DNA from: Geosiphon pyriformis
Lineage: Eukaryota; Glomeromycota; Glomeromycetes; Archaeosporales; Geosiphonaceae
Direction: 5' to 3'
Length of the DNA: 64,000 nucleotides
Assembly: GCA_016748015.1 (NCBI GenBank)
Contig: JAAOMT010000664.1
Location: 1,426,756-1,490,755 of the forward strand
Positions 10,426-22,388 of the stretch are shown here, in pieces. The first letter of the stretch is position 1, and each line of letters starts with the position of its first letter. Under the pieces are notes generated by a model. It did no database searches and had not been told where the DNA came from. It saw only the letters and a program-made list of their open reading frames with translations. The translations under genes were made by a program, and so were the position numbers.

Positions 10426-11926
10426 ATGTCACCCCAACAATACTTTCACGCTTTATCCAATGATTTTGGAAATTTATTTGACAGTCAGAAATTCTCTGAT
10501 ATTAGAATTATAGTTGGCGAAGCGCCAAATATTAGAACCTTTCATGCTCATTCCCAAATTTTAGCAGCAAGATCACCATATTTTGCTGTAGCACTCTCTA
10601 GCAATTGGATTAAAAGGGAAAATAATATCATTATCTTCCCTAAACCTAATATTTCACCAAAGATTTTTGAAATAATTCTCAGGTAAGGGTTTTCATTTGC
10701 TTCAAATATTTTGGCCAACATAAAATTCACTGTTTTATTTCCTGAACAGATATATTTATAATGGCGAGATTTCTCTTGATAAACATGGAGTACCTACTAT
10801 TTTAGAATTGCTTGCTAGCGCTGACGAGCTTATTCTAGAAAACATCATTGATCACCTTGAAGATTATTTGATTGAACACCGTGCAAAAGAGTTAGAAGAA
10901 AATTTTGCCACTTTGCAGAAAACTTCATTTATGCATGATTCTTTCAAGAAGTTACAAAAATTCTGCACCGAAATAGCTGCTAACAATCCAGCCATAGTTT
11001 TCGATTCGCAAGATTTTACCTCTCTTAGTGAAAAGGCTCTTGTCTCAATTTTAACCCAGGATGATCTAAATATAGAAGAATCTGAAATATGGGAAAAGAT
11101 TGTAGAATGGGGAATTGCTAAATTAGATAACAATATTCAGACGAAAAAAGTTCCTTACTGGACAGATGAAAACTTTAACGCCTTTAAGGAATCCATCGAA
11201 AGGCTTCTACCTTTAATCCGCTTCTTTCACATATCTTCAGTTGACTTCTATCACAAAGTAAAACCATTTGCGAGAATTTTACCTGGAACTTTATATGAAG
11301 ATCTTTTACATCATTATCTCGTACCGGGTAGTCATCAAAAATCTGTAGAAGCTCAGCCATTACGTTTTTCCCGATTAAATATTGATTCAAATCTTCTTCG
11401 ATCACATAATATAAAACAGCTTGATCATTGGATTCAAGGCAAAAACAAAAATACTCCTTTTGAAAGCAAACTTGGAAATGATTTTAAATTGTTACTTCGA
11501 GGCAGTCGAGATGGATTTACTCCAGCCGATTTCCATCGATTATGCGATGATAAAGGAGCAACAATTAGCGTAATCAAAGTGAAAGGAACTGGTCAGATAA
11601 TTGGCGGTTTTAACCCACAATCTTGGCACTCTCGGGGTCAGCGGCTAGATGGAGAAGGAAGTTTTATTTTTTCTCTTGGAGATGACAATGCTGAAAATGC
11701 TATACTTAGCAAATTTGTTACAAGATATGGACCTTATTGTGGATCAGGTTCGGGACCCTATTTTGGAGATTGCAATATGAGGTTGAGTGGCGATTTTAAA
11801 AATAGTTCAGGGTGCTATTGTCGAAATACAACAAATTATGAGCATGCTTTAATGCCTGGATTAGAAAATCAACAGATGAATTTTTCTGTCGAGGAGTATG
11901 AAGTTTTTCAAATTATAAAAAGATAA
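10426..11926 (+). CDS. BTB-BACK-TLDc domain protein, copy B (intact, 477 aa)
   Basis: Complete two-exon gene: exon 1 is 10426-10682, exon 2 is 10750-11926, and the 67-bp intron has GTAAGG and CAG borders. The spliced frame is 1434 nt including the stop. Domains in order: BTB/POZ at about residues 20-125 (SDIRIIVGEA, FHAHSQILAARSPYF, YIYNGEISL); a BACK-like linker at about 130-290; and TLDc at about 330-477 (LLLRGSRDGFTPADFHRLCD, SFIFSLGDDNAENAI, ending VEEYEVFQIIKR). No signal peptide or membrane segment is seen, so it is probably cytosolic. The BTB likely mediates oligomerisation or CUL3 recruitment; the TLDc partner is unknown. Against copy A, only 3 amino-acid differences occur in the ~270 comparable residues before the TLDc core, but 18 occur in the last 104. 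A Tc1-like element lies about 360 bp downstream. Confidence 0.93.
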
Positions 11927-12281
11927 ATTTGCTTTTATTTGATTTAATTATACACTGAAGGTTTCACTGGCGGAATATTCTATAGCCTGCTATTTTAACC
12001 TTCACAATAAAGTTAAAAAAATAACAGTTATCTATTTATTAAACAACTTACAATTTCTAAATTTTTGGTTTTTATCACAAGTTAAAACCATAAAACGCTC
12101 TTCAGCTGAATAGATATTTGTGTTTCTCCGCTAATTAAAGTTATAGATTTTAGTGGTGTTTTAATTTTTTTACTGTGCAGTGGTATAAAAAAGTGCTTCT
12201 AAAAAATATTCAATAAAGGGACTCGAAAAGAGTAAAAGTTTTCTATTAAACAATGTTTTAATGTCAACATATTTTCATATA

Positions 12282-13626
12282 TACAGGGGGGTATAAAAAG
12301 TATTGGACACTTAATATAATATATAAAAAAGGCTATATATAGTAATACCATTACCAATTTAAGCCATAATTTTTTTTATAATTACTTATAGTTATAATCT
12401 ACAAATCAACATAAATCGCGTCCTTGTAAAACACAACAGTGGATCATACGCGTATTTATAAAATATCAAACATTCTTGTCGTGAAAAAATTTACCGCATC
12501 AAATGTGTCTTAGAAAAGAACTTTCTGAATACCAAAAAGGAGGGATTATTTCAGCAAAAAAGTTAGGACATACAAATAGTGAGATTTCCATGACTATTGG
12601 ATGTTCACGTTATTCTGTAATATGTGTATGGAAGTCATATGAGCTAAAAAACGAACGGGCCGACCACAAATTCTTGACAAACGCGCACGTGAACAACTCA
12701 AATATTCAATAATGGAGAATAAAGAAACCCGCCGCCAAACTCTTTCTCAAATACGATTGAATTTTATTAAAGATACCAACAAATCTATTTCTATACAAAC
12801 TATTCGAAATGGATTAGCTCAAGAAGGACTTCGCTCGTGCATTCCTCGTCTCAAGCCATTAATTTCCAAATCAAATAAAGAAAAACGTTTACAATGGGCT
12901 CGTACTTATGAAAATTGGACAGTAGAAGATTTTAAACGAGTTGTTTGGTCAGATGAATCTACATATACACAATTTAGGACTACAGGATTTGGACGTGTAT
13001 GGCATAAACCTTCCGAAGAGTTTCATAAGGATTGTATTGCAGCCACAGTTAGAAAAAGCTTTGGTCGCATGTTTTGGGGATGTTTTTCATGGGTTGGTTT
13101 GGGTCCTTTAGTTCCTTTGGTTGGTCATATTACTGGAGTTATACACCGCGAAACCTTGGCTAATTATGCAATTCCTACGGTAAAACTTCATGCAAAAAAA
13201 ACTAAAAAAAAGTTTTTTTTTCAGGAAGACAATGCACCAATTCACACATCAAAAGTCGCGCGTTCTTTTCTTACCTCTTCAAATGTTGAATTACTTCCTT
13301 GGCCAGCACAAAGTCCTGATATTACTCCAATAGAAAATCTTTGGTCATATATTGAAGTTAAAATTCGTCAACGTAATTCACAACCCTCAAATATTGTACA
13401 ATTGGAACAGTGGGTTAAGGAAGAATGGGATGCGATACCTGTAAATTACTATCGTAATTTGATCAAGTCTATGCCACGTCGAGTTCAAGCTATTCTTGAA
13501 GCAAATGGGGGTCAAACAAAATACTAACATGTATTTTAATATAATAAAAAAAAATTAACGATTCATAAGTTAGTTCTTTTATATAACATATTATAAAAGT
13601 GTCCAATACTTTTTATACCCCCTGTA
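12282..13626 (+). mobile_element. Full-length Tc1-like DNA transposon
   Basis: The element proper is 12284-13624 (1341 bp), flanked by a TA duplication at 12282-12283 and 13625-13626. The inverted ends begin CAGGGGG(G)TATAAAAAGT and match over about 28 bp apart from one G in the opening G run. One transposase gene fills the interior. TA target, end sequence and a DD34E transposase place it in the Tc1/mariner superfamily. The clean ends and only one visible coding lesion mean it is the youngest element in the window. Confidence 0.93.
12503..13527 (+). pseudogene. Tc1-like DD34E transposase with one frameshift
   Basis: Binds the element's inverted ends and cuts and pastes it into TA sites. From ATG 12503 the first frame gives an N-terminal helix-turn-helix (EYQKGGIISAKKLGHTNSEI, then IGCSRYSVICVWKSY). 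Near 12650-12656 the frame shifts, and the second frame gives the GRP(Q) hook (RTGRPQILDKRA), a second helical domain and the catalytic core. Core motifs are VVWSDES (first Asp), FFQEDNAPIHTS (second Asp) and DITPIENLW (Glu). There are 34 residues between the second Asp and the Glu, which gives DD34E. The frame then stays open to the TAA at 13527. All catalytic residues are present. The shift removes part of the linker between the two DNA-binding subdomains, so this copy is probably inactive, although a sequencing indel cannot be excluded. Confidence 0.88.
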
Positions 13627-16600
13627 TTTAAAAATTGCAAATCTTTCATTTTTATTATTGACTGTGTGATTGAAATCCTATTATTTAGAAGAAATACAAT
13701 TGAAAATACCTTTCAAACGTAGAACAATAATTCAGATTATTTTCTATCGATTTCTTTATATTTTTAAAGACAAAGAAGGGTTGCTAAAGTTTATTCTTTA
13801 TGTGACAAAGAATTCTCTTATGTAATAAAATTTTAAAGCTATCCGAATAATTATTCACAATCTGTTTATAACAATTGTTTAAATTATTCAAACTGAAGAT
13901 ATATTAATTATAATAACATTTTATTTATTGAAAAAATGATTTTAAGCATAAATCTTTTTATATACATATGTTTATAACAATAAACAAAATTTCAACTTAA
14001 TACAATCAAAAATTTAATTCTTATAGTATTATACTTGACAAAAAGTCATTTTTTCATGAAGCTCATGTCAATTTTAACAGTATTTATAATCTTTGGATCA
14101 AAGTGGGTACATTTATTAAAAAATCTATTAATTGAATTATTGATATAATTTAATATTTAATTAATATTTTATATTTTTGTTATTTGATTTTAAATATTTT
14201 ATATTTTGTTTGTAAATTATATTGAAATAGTTCAAATTCAAATTTTAATTTAATTTTCAAAACAAAAAATATTAGGGAATTTGTTTAGATTATATTTTTA
14301 AACCAAGTGTATTTTTTTTTGTTTTTAAATACATGCTATATTTAATTCGGATTTTTAATTTTGATAAAGTGAAGTCTAAATTTTTAAATAAAAACCATAA
14401 AATAAATTCCAAAGAAAGTTGGGAGTCATTTTTTTGACTATAAATCGTTATAAAATTGCTTATATATTACAATCAATATTGTAAAATATAAAATAAAAAC
14501 TTTTACCTTGATTAAAAATTTAAAAAGACATAGATTTTTTTATTTAAAATTTTAATTATAATAATTTGAAAATACAACAGATGATCTAATTATTTAGACA
14601 CTTTTTTTAGACAAGTGTATGACTAAATTACTAATTAAAAGTTATTATAATAATATCGGACGGAAATTATTCCCTTTCAAGTGTTTAATCTTGTATGAAT
14701 ATTTATATAGGAAATACATAAAAAAAGATCCTAGCGACTCACAAATATTCCTGACTTTATGATCAGTGATTTTAAAAAAATTTTGCTTGTGACTTGGAAA
14801 ACTTAATAATTTTATGTAGCTTAAATTCATAACGAATTTCTTTCTTCCAACACAGAAAATTCCCTCTAAATGCACCCTTCTAGGGAAGAGTTATGAGCAT
14901 GCATTTGAAGAAAAAATAATTTTATGTACCTCAAAAACTATGCGATGAATTCGGTACAACATCCCGTACGTCATAATTTAGATATTTCAACATATTCGAA
15001 ATCCAGGCATTTCAAAATTCTAGCAACCAGAATCTGAAGAATTGTACACAGCCAAAGATAAATAAAATACATTTATTAAAATAATAAATACTATTAAATG
15101 GAACTTTTATTTTTTATTATTATTTAAAAATTTTATTGTGTATAATTAATTATAACTTTATCAGTTAGCAAATAAAATAATTAAAGATAAATATAAATGC
15201 TTTAAGACTTTCCTAAATAAAATAATTTTTTTTCATATCAATAACATTGTTAGCCAATTCTTTCTATTCCAATGTCTCGAATTTCACAAGAAAACGCTTC
15301 TAAATATATAAACAGTGAAAAAACTCATCACGTACATACTCTTTTGGATCTAACGAAAAGCTAAAAATGTGATAAAAACAAGAGATGAATCTACAGATTA
15401 TTAGTCTTAATTGAGTAATATATAATGTGATTTTTAGAATCTTTTGTCATTTTATTTGTTTTTTAATATTAATTTTCAAATCAGTTATAATATACTAAAA
15501 GGGATAAAAATTGAAAATTTTTATTTAAATAATAATGAAAAATAAAATTTTCATTAAATAATATTTCTTATTTCAATGAATAGATTTTATTTTACTTTTG
15601 GCTATGTACAATTTTTTAATTGCGAAATATTTGGATCTCTCAACTTTTTTATGCTCAGTTCTTCTGTAAACAACTATAACCATAGAAATAAATGTTTGTA
15701 TAGGAAATAGTTAATCTTATTTGGTAAAATAATTTTTTTTTATAAAATTAATAAAATTGACTACTCTTTTTTCTCCAATAAATCTTTCCAAAATATCCAC
15801 TAATTCTAATTATTCTGTTGTGTTTTTTAAAAAGCAAAAACATTTTATTTCTATTTTATTAAAATGAAAAAGATATCAAGTGTTTTAACAAGTTTGAAAA
15901 CTGATAGTACAGTATTTAATAACTATTATTCAAAAATTAAAAATATTGATTATGTAAATTAAAACTATAATTTATAATATATTTTAATTTTGACAACTTT
16001 TAATAGTACAAAATGATATTTTAAAAAATATTTTCAAAAAGAATTTAATTAGGTAAACTATTTATTTATTAGTAAAAACTGGTATTTTTTTATAATTTAA
16101 TTAAATATAATATTAATTGCATACAAATATAATGAAATATAATTTTAATAATTATCAGATTTTTACTAAATTAATAGATTTTTTCAACTTGCTAATTGCA
16201 TTAGAGAAAAATGATTCTAAAACCACTATTATTGTGAAATTATAAATTGTTTGTTATAATTTTTTTCAAGTTTAGTAATATACTGTAAAATTGTCATTTA
16301 TTTTAAAACACTTCTTTTATATCCATAATTTTGTATTTAAAAAAGGAATAATAGTTATCAAAAATTCATTTGTAAATAAAAAGCAAACAATAAAAAGATA
16401 ATAATAAAAATAAAATTACATGTTTTAATTTTATAGTTATTTATATAAACATATGATTAATTATTATGATTGCATTACATAAAATGCATTTTAAAAAAGA
16501 TTTGAAATAAAAAATTGAAAAAATGAATTATATTGTCCTATTTATTTTTTGTATTTAATTGTTTCAATTATTTTTTTAATTATATATTAACTATTTATGT

Positions 16601-17829
16601 CACATTATTAGCCAGTTTACTTAAAAATTTATTGTTAGTTTGATTAAAATTTTGACCAATGATTTAATTTTTGACTGATTTTTTAACTTAATGATTAATT
16701 TAATTTCAACCTTTTCAGCTATAAAAAATGAATTTTTTATTGATTATACTTTTAAATCAATCTACAAATTTTTTTAAAAATTTTTATTAAAATTTGTCTC
16801 AGAAATAAAATATTTGTTTTTTTATTCACTTGTAAATAAAAATTTTAAAGCAAATAATAATTTACAAAACTAATTTTTATTTGAATTATTTAAATATTTA
16901 ATTTGTTTTTTTATTTGTTTAAATTTTTAAATTAATTTTATTCTTTTAATCATTTAAGTATTTGTTTGTTATTCCAATTTTCAACATTACAAAAACTTTT
17001 CATTATTTTGTATAATTAAAAATTAATAAAACTTATTAAATAAGCAGATCTTATTGTTTTCGTCAAAGTTTCTCGAAAATAAAGTAATTTTCATAAAAAA
17101 TAACAAAATTTTTTGTCCCAAATAAGTTTTTTTAATTGACTTACATAAATAAAAATAACTACTTATATAATATGAGTTTCATTTGTATGCCTTTTAATCC
17201 AACTTCGATATTAACTTAAAAAATTTTTTGGCTTTAAAATATCTTAATAGAATACAAAATTAATTGATTTATTTATAAAAAAAAGTGCACAAATCTTAAA
17301 AATTTTGTTATTTAACAAAATTAATAATTGAAACAATTTATAAATATCAATAAATTTAAAATAATTAAAAATACTTATTTCAATTATATTTAACCACTTT
17401 ATTTTATATTTATTTCTACCATTTTTTTACTATTAAATTAAAGTCAATCTTATTTCTTTTTTTTACCTTTTTTAAATTGTATTTGTTAAAATTAACTTGA
17501 GAAATAAGAAACTTTTTTTTGTAATTTATTGAATTAACAGTTTTAAAAATAATTGATAATTTTTTAGTTAATTAATTTAGCACTTAAAAAAATTAATATT
17601 TAAATAATTTTAATAAATTAAAAAGCTTTTAAAATAACTATAATTAATTTAAAAAAAGTTTTTAAATACTATAATAAATTTATGTTTTTATACCAAATAT
17701 TATAATTATAACAAGTTAATTAACTAGGTTTATTAAATTATAAAAAAAAAATTAAAATATAACATAACAAAAATTATTTTTAACTTTTAAATTATTTTGC
17801 ATGTCAAAATTAAAAAAAGGCCAGATCTG
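13627..17829. other. AT desert
   Basis: Extremely A/T-rich, no supported gene. A GC-richer patch at about 14640-15060 holds unusual sequence (for example GACGTACGGGATGTTG on the minus strand) that could be the edge of an unidentified repeat. A stretch near 16590-16700 vaguely resembles the inner right part of the 4697-6415 element. Confidence 0.4.
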
Positions 17830-19259
17830 ATTTGCTTACCTGGTTTACAGACCGTTTTCCTATGAAATTATTATCATCCCAGTAGAAGGTATAATACTCC
17901 TTGTATTATTGGTGACAAGTGAAAGAGAACAATAGTTTGAGCTAGATCGACTTTCCGAAGGAATGTTAAAAAATCTGGCAAATCATATTTGGTACACGTT
18001 TTTTAATTGTCAATGATGAACACAATAGCAGTAAATACTACCACAAATTTCTCAATAAAAAGAATGTGGACTCGTAAGCCAATTTATAATTGTAAAGAAA
18101 AATACCGACACATGAAAATAATACGCACATAGACAGGAATGAAAAAGTACAAACTTTAGGATGTCGAATACCTAGATATTTGATCCCTGGAACAACATAA
18201 AATGAGAAATCAGTTTATTATTGAGTTCAAAGAAAAAATGGATAACCACTTCGCCTCGAGGTTTTTGTTGCAGATTAGTATCTGCTACAAATAAATAACT
18301 CTTTTTAAAAACTTTTCATTTGATCAAAACTTTGGTGTAAAGCGTGCAAGATCTTGCTAATCTCGGAGACTTGAATTGGTAATCACCTTTGGTCACTTGG
18401 TTTGCAAAAGGGTTATTATCCTCGTTACATAAAGTATGCAGTTTAAAGTGACTGAAGGAAAAATTACCTATATTTTTTTTGCAATAGCCTTTGCTCCTAG
18501 CACCATTATATTTTTTTTAAAATACAGTCGGGCAGGCAGCAGTTATAAACTGAAAATTTTTTCATCCGATCATGACGAATAGTGTTATGAACAGAATATC
18601 CCCGATTAAATATTGAAAATTTTTCAGTAAATTTGCAAAATTGTTGAAACCCTTCGATTCAGTAAAAGTGGATGTTTTTCGCTCAAACATTAAAATAGTT
18701 ATTTTATTTGCTACTATTTTTCTAGCTACTGTACATATATATATAAAGAGCTTCTCATCAAAACAATGATTTAATAGCTAGCAAAATTATTCGTTAATTA
18801 AGAATAAATTAAATTAAAAAAGCCAACCAGCATTATAAAACTTGCTTTTGTTTTTGAGAATAATAATAAAGGAAAAAGCTTCCATTCTGACTGAAATTTG
18901 AGAGCTAATATTTCTAACTATGCATATACTATTTGACATTCGGCAGTACGGCAGGCAGTAGCGGTTCTTGGGATCTGGACACATTCTTCAGGATAGTAAC
19001 AGGGAGGGCATCGTGGTAAGAAGTCTGCACAAAAAATACGTTTCTCAAGCGAACCTACCAGTGATGTTTTGCAATATGCCAAATACAATTAGCATTTTTT
19101 CTTATGCTAATTAGAAAAATTCCGAATTTTGTCAAAAATAGTAATTTATCAACTCATACTTTTTCCCTTTGGAAACGCATCTACCCAAGTGAGTAGAAAA
19201 GCATAAGCAAGAAAAGTGGATATGAGGAGAATTTTGAAAACTAATTTTCCTTTGTCCAT
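17830..19259 (-). CDS. Candidate secreted/membrane Cys-rich (Opy2-like) gene, partial model, 3' part possibly decayed
   Basis: A split gene with no long open frame. Exon 1 (19259-19160) starts at ATG and encodes a 33-residue signal-peptide-like leader (basic MDKGKLVFK, then hydrophobic ILLISTFLAYAFLLT). It ends in phase 1 at GTATGAG. Exon 2 (19024-18930) follows a good pyrimidine-rich acceptor in the matching phase and is Cys-rich: CPPCYYPEEC, then TACRTAEC. That C.PxC...C...C...C spacing resembles the N-terminal domain of Opy2, a fungal membrane anchor for Ste50/MAPK signalling. A further exon (18451-18331) is coding-like with NEDNNPFANQ and SPRLARSCTLYTK. A last coding-like piece near 17840-17900 has WDDNNFIGKRSVNQ before a GTAAGC donor, but needs a frame change. 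NPF-rich tails are usual in Opy2-like proteins. The transmembrane exon between 18451 and 18930 was not located with confidence. Exon 1 to exon 2 is well supported; the family name is tentative. Confidence 0.45.
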
Positions 19260-21226
19260 CTCGTAGTTTTTTACGTGTTTTTTAGATGTTTGAGGGGATG
19301 AAAAGTTTCTTGATAAAGCGAACTCTTGTTGAATAAGGATAAAAAGCTAGAGAAAAATGGGTCTTTTTATAGAGTATTCATGGTGTTCTCATTTAATAAT
19401 TTTTTCAAACTTGATCAAATTTTAGGAAAAATTAAACGTAAAACCAATATCCAAAAATTTTTGGCCGTCATTTCTATTTTAAATTTTATCATAGTTTACT
19501 ATTTTGAGAAACAATGTCAGAAAGCTAATCTTACGTGCCAATTAGATGTTAAGCAAAGGAAATAACAATCAGCCTCATATTAAAATTTCTATTTTTACTA
19601 TGGAGGTAGCTCCGAAAAGTCAAAAGAATACATTATAAGATTTCTAATCTGGAAATGTTGGCAAGAAAATTTTCTCATGAACGAAAGCGGCAATTCGTTA
19701 AAAAATTTATATCTTACTGGAAAATGAAAGCATATGCCAACTTTGTCGGAAGCTTTGATATAATAAAACTATATATCTCATTTTTAAATTTAATATCTTC
19801 ATAAGTCTAAATTCTCACTCAATTTATTTGAAACTGCCATATCAAACAGAAGATTCTAGTCCATTCTCTTGGCGAAAATCAAGGGCTCTTAGGTTTGAAA
19901 CTTGAATGCGGCAAATCTTTAGTTTGAAAGCACTAGCATGTATGATTGTGTTTTTGTGCTTTTTTATAATTTGATAATTTTTATAAAAATTCCTGTTTTA
20001 ATGTTGAGGAAACATGAATTGACGGTTGGTTTTATCTTCGCATTTGATTTTGAATTCACAATGAGTTAATAAATTTATTTTGCATATAATAGTGGGAAAT
20101 GTGTTTATGTTGGTATCGATCCAAAGAATCCAAAGAATCCTAAAAATGAGTCTGAAAAATGGAACAGAGAAACTATTTCACTAATTAAGTAAAAAGATGA
20201 GCATTTTTTTATATCAAGTCTAAATTCATTTCTTTGGCATCATATAAATCAAATGTAAAATTCTTAAATAAAATTTAACCTTTTTCAATGACAAACAAAT
20301 TGGGTTTGCAAAGAAAAATTACGCAAAAATTTATTCTAAAAATCAAAAATAATATTATATAAACGATACACTGTACTTCAGAGCAGCGTTAAAAAAAATT
20401 ACTTTTCGTTTATAATGATCTTAATTTCAAAGCATTACCACATTACCAAGACACTCTTATCAATATACAAAGATAAAACTATTTATACTCTTCCTTAAGT
20501 AAATCTTTCAATGTGATAATTTACCAAATGAGATGCTTGAAAATTAAATGTAGTTTTAAAATTTACTTTATCCCAAATAAAAATTTGCTCGGAGCTATAC
20601 TAATATTCTAATATTCAATTTATTTGTAATTTCCCTCTATTTGATATAAAAAAATGTGTATTTGTAATTGGAAAAAGTATTGATAATAAATAAATCAGGT
20701 AAAGGAAGCTTAAGCCAAAATTTCAAAATATATCTTATCACAAAAAATTGGCTAAAATTAAATTTGAAAATCCTATATTCTTTTAAGAATTTGTAAAAAA
20801 ATTAATTGTCAAATTATAATCTTTAGAAATAATATCTATTATAGAAAACTTTGATCAAGAAGTATTAAACTATTTAAGATTCTAGTTTCTGATGATAGTA
20901 ATGCTTAAAAATAACAAATGTCACCTGAATGGATCTGAAAGCTGTGCATTTATTTAGCTATGAACTATTTGAATTATCGTAATGGGTGCTTTGAAGCTTC
21001 AAGATTAGTTAATAAATGTGTTAGGTATCTAGTTCCTACTCGATCGAATAGGATCAACCATATAAGAGTCAGAGGTGTGCAATTCTAAAAATCTGATAAT
21101 GCCATATTTAGATTTCCTGAGGCATCAACATATTCCTATTAAATAGCCGAAATATGGACCAAAGTGTAGCTCTAGTCTTAAATTATTTGGTGCTTGAGAA
21201 CTTTATACCATTTCGTTGCATTCCTT
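19260..21226. other. Spacer with short coding-like fragments
   Basis: No complete gene. On the plus strand, 20090-20190 follows an AG acceptor-like site and reads CVYVGIDPKNPKNPKN before a stop. At 20955-21085 another short plus frame is open. Neither has a recognisable domain. The GC content is above the deserts on either side, so these may be exons of an unrecognised or dead gene. Confidence 0.35.
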
Positions 21227-22388
21227 TTATATATAGAAGAATGTCATAGGAAGTTTAAATTTCTTGAAAATTCCAAAGTTTAAAACTATCAACTTGGGCT
21301 CTTCAAATCTCTTTAAATATTCATTCCAAAATTCTTTATATGCATAAAGATTAAAATGCGCTGGTTTTGTGGCAGAGTTTTTCGAGATAGATGGATCTGA
21401 ACATTCGCAATCTTGTTCAATCGAATATTCATACGCAGAATGAAAATATCCTTTTAAATCTCCGCTTCTGGAAGGCATTTGTGGGATAAAATCATCTTGA
21501 TAGGTGATCCGGTATATACTTATGCAATCATTTAAAAATTTTGATAAAGGAAGTTCTCCCATTCGTGGTTGGTCAAATGTAAAGACAGATATCAATTTAG
21601 CATCCAAAATTCTTGAGATCCAGAAAGCACCCATGATAGGGTAGACTCGAAAAGAAGAAGAGCCAGAAAATTTCATCAAATTCTGAAATATGCGGCTTTA
21701 TAAAATTAAAACTTTAAATTAAAAAAACTCACCACCACCTTCATCATGACCGATTGTGCTTATCACGTACTTAAGAGTGCCTATTTTTCTAACCAAACTT
21801 TTCACCATTTTCTTTATTTGTGGCCAGGCTTCTTCAAATGAATTCCAACAATATTTATCCGCTTTATATTTTTTAATAATTTGGATGGGAATTAATACAT
21901 TTTTCTCTGTTTTTCCATTGATCCACATTCAATTTCATCCGTCCTCGAAAGTAAATGATGATTTCTTCGGTTTCCTCTAGTTTTATTGCTTTAGCTATTA
22001 AAATTCAAAAACATCAATGTAAAATCAAGTTTGAAAAATGTGTCTTGTCTTACCCAAACAAAAGGGCCTTTACTATCAGTTGAATCTTTAAACATTAAGC
22101 TTTTTTGGTATATTGAACAAATTTCTTGAATGTAAAAAGCCAATGCGGTTTATAATTAGGTCCAATTAGCCTCTTATTTGACCACAAACTTTCTCAAGGA
22201 AATAAATTTGTCGTTGAGGTATTTTTCAAATATTCCTGATTACCTTTGTAAAATTTCAAAGGACTTGAAATTTGACTTTCAAATGTCTTGGAAATTTCTG
22301 TTTGTTTCTTTGGCAATCGATTAAGTGAGAATAATGTAACCAAGCTTAAAATTATTAACAATATCTAATAAGATTTGAATTTTCGCAT
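21227..22388 (-). pseudogene. Broken class-3-lipase-like gene
   Basis: Related to the three lipase-like genes at 34.7-41.0 kb. A possible start at 22388 is followed at codon 8 by an in-frame TAG (22367-22365). After it comes a hydrophobic signal-anchor-like stretch (ILLIILSLVTLFSLNRLPKK). The beta-strand motif EEIIIYFRGR is in one frame, but the following sequence to ISTIGHDEGG (21928-21730) is in another, so a frameshift lies near 21880-21930. After an intron (GTGAGT...TTTCAG, about 21727-21680), the C-terminal exon has FTFDQPRMGE and YRITYQDDFIP, equivalents of the lipase TFG.PR.G and catalytic-Asp regions. It ends at 21227. The nucleophile elbow reads GHDEGG instead of GHSxGG. A stop, a frameshift and the lost serine make it a pseudogene. 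Confidence 0.72.

Larger units (their letters stand above)
10317..12275 (+). repeat. Segmental duplication copy B (BTB-TLDc gene plus flanks)
   Basis: Inverted partner of 1005-2877. The 3' homology can be followed through the shared block GACTCGAAAAGAGTAAAAG to within about 10 bp of the Tc1-like insertion at 12284. That transposon may therefore have landed in or at the edge of the duplicated block. Confidence 0.85.
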
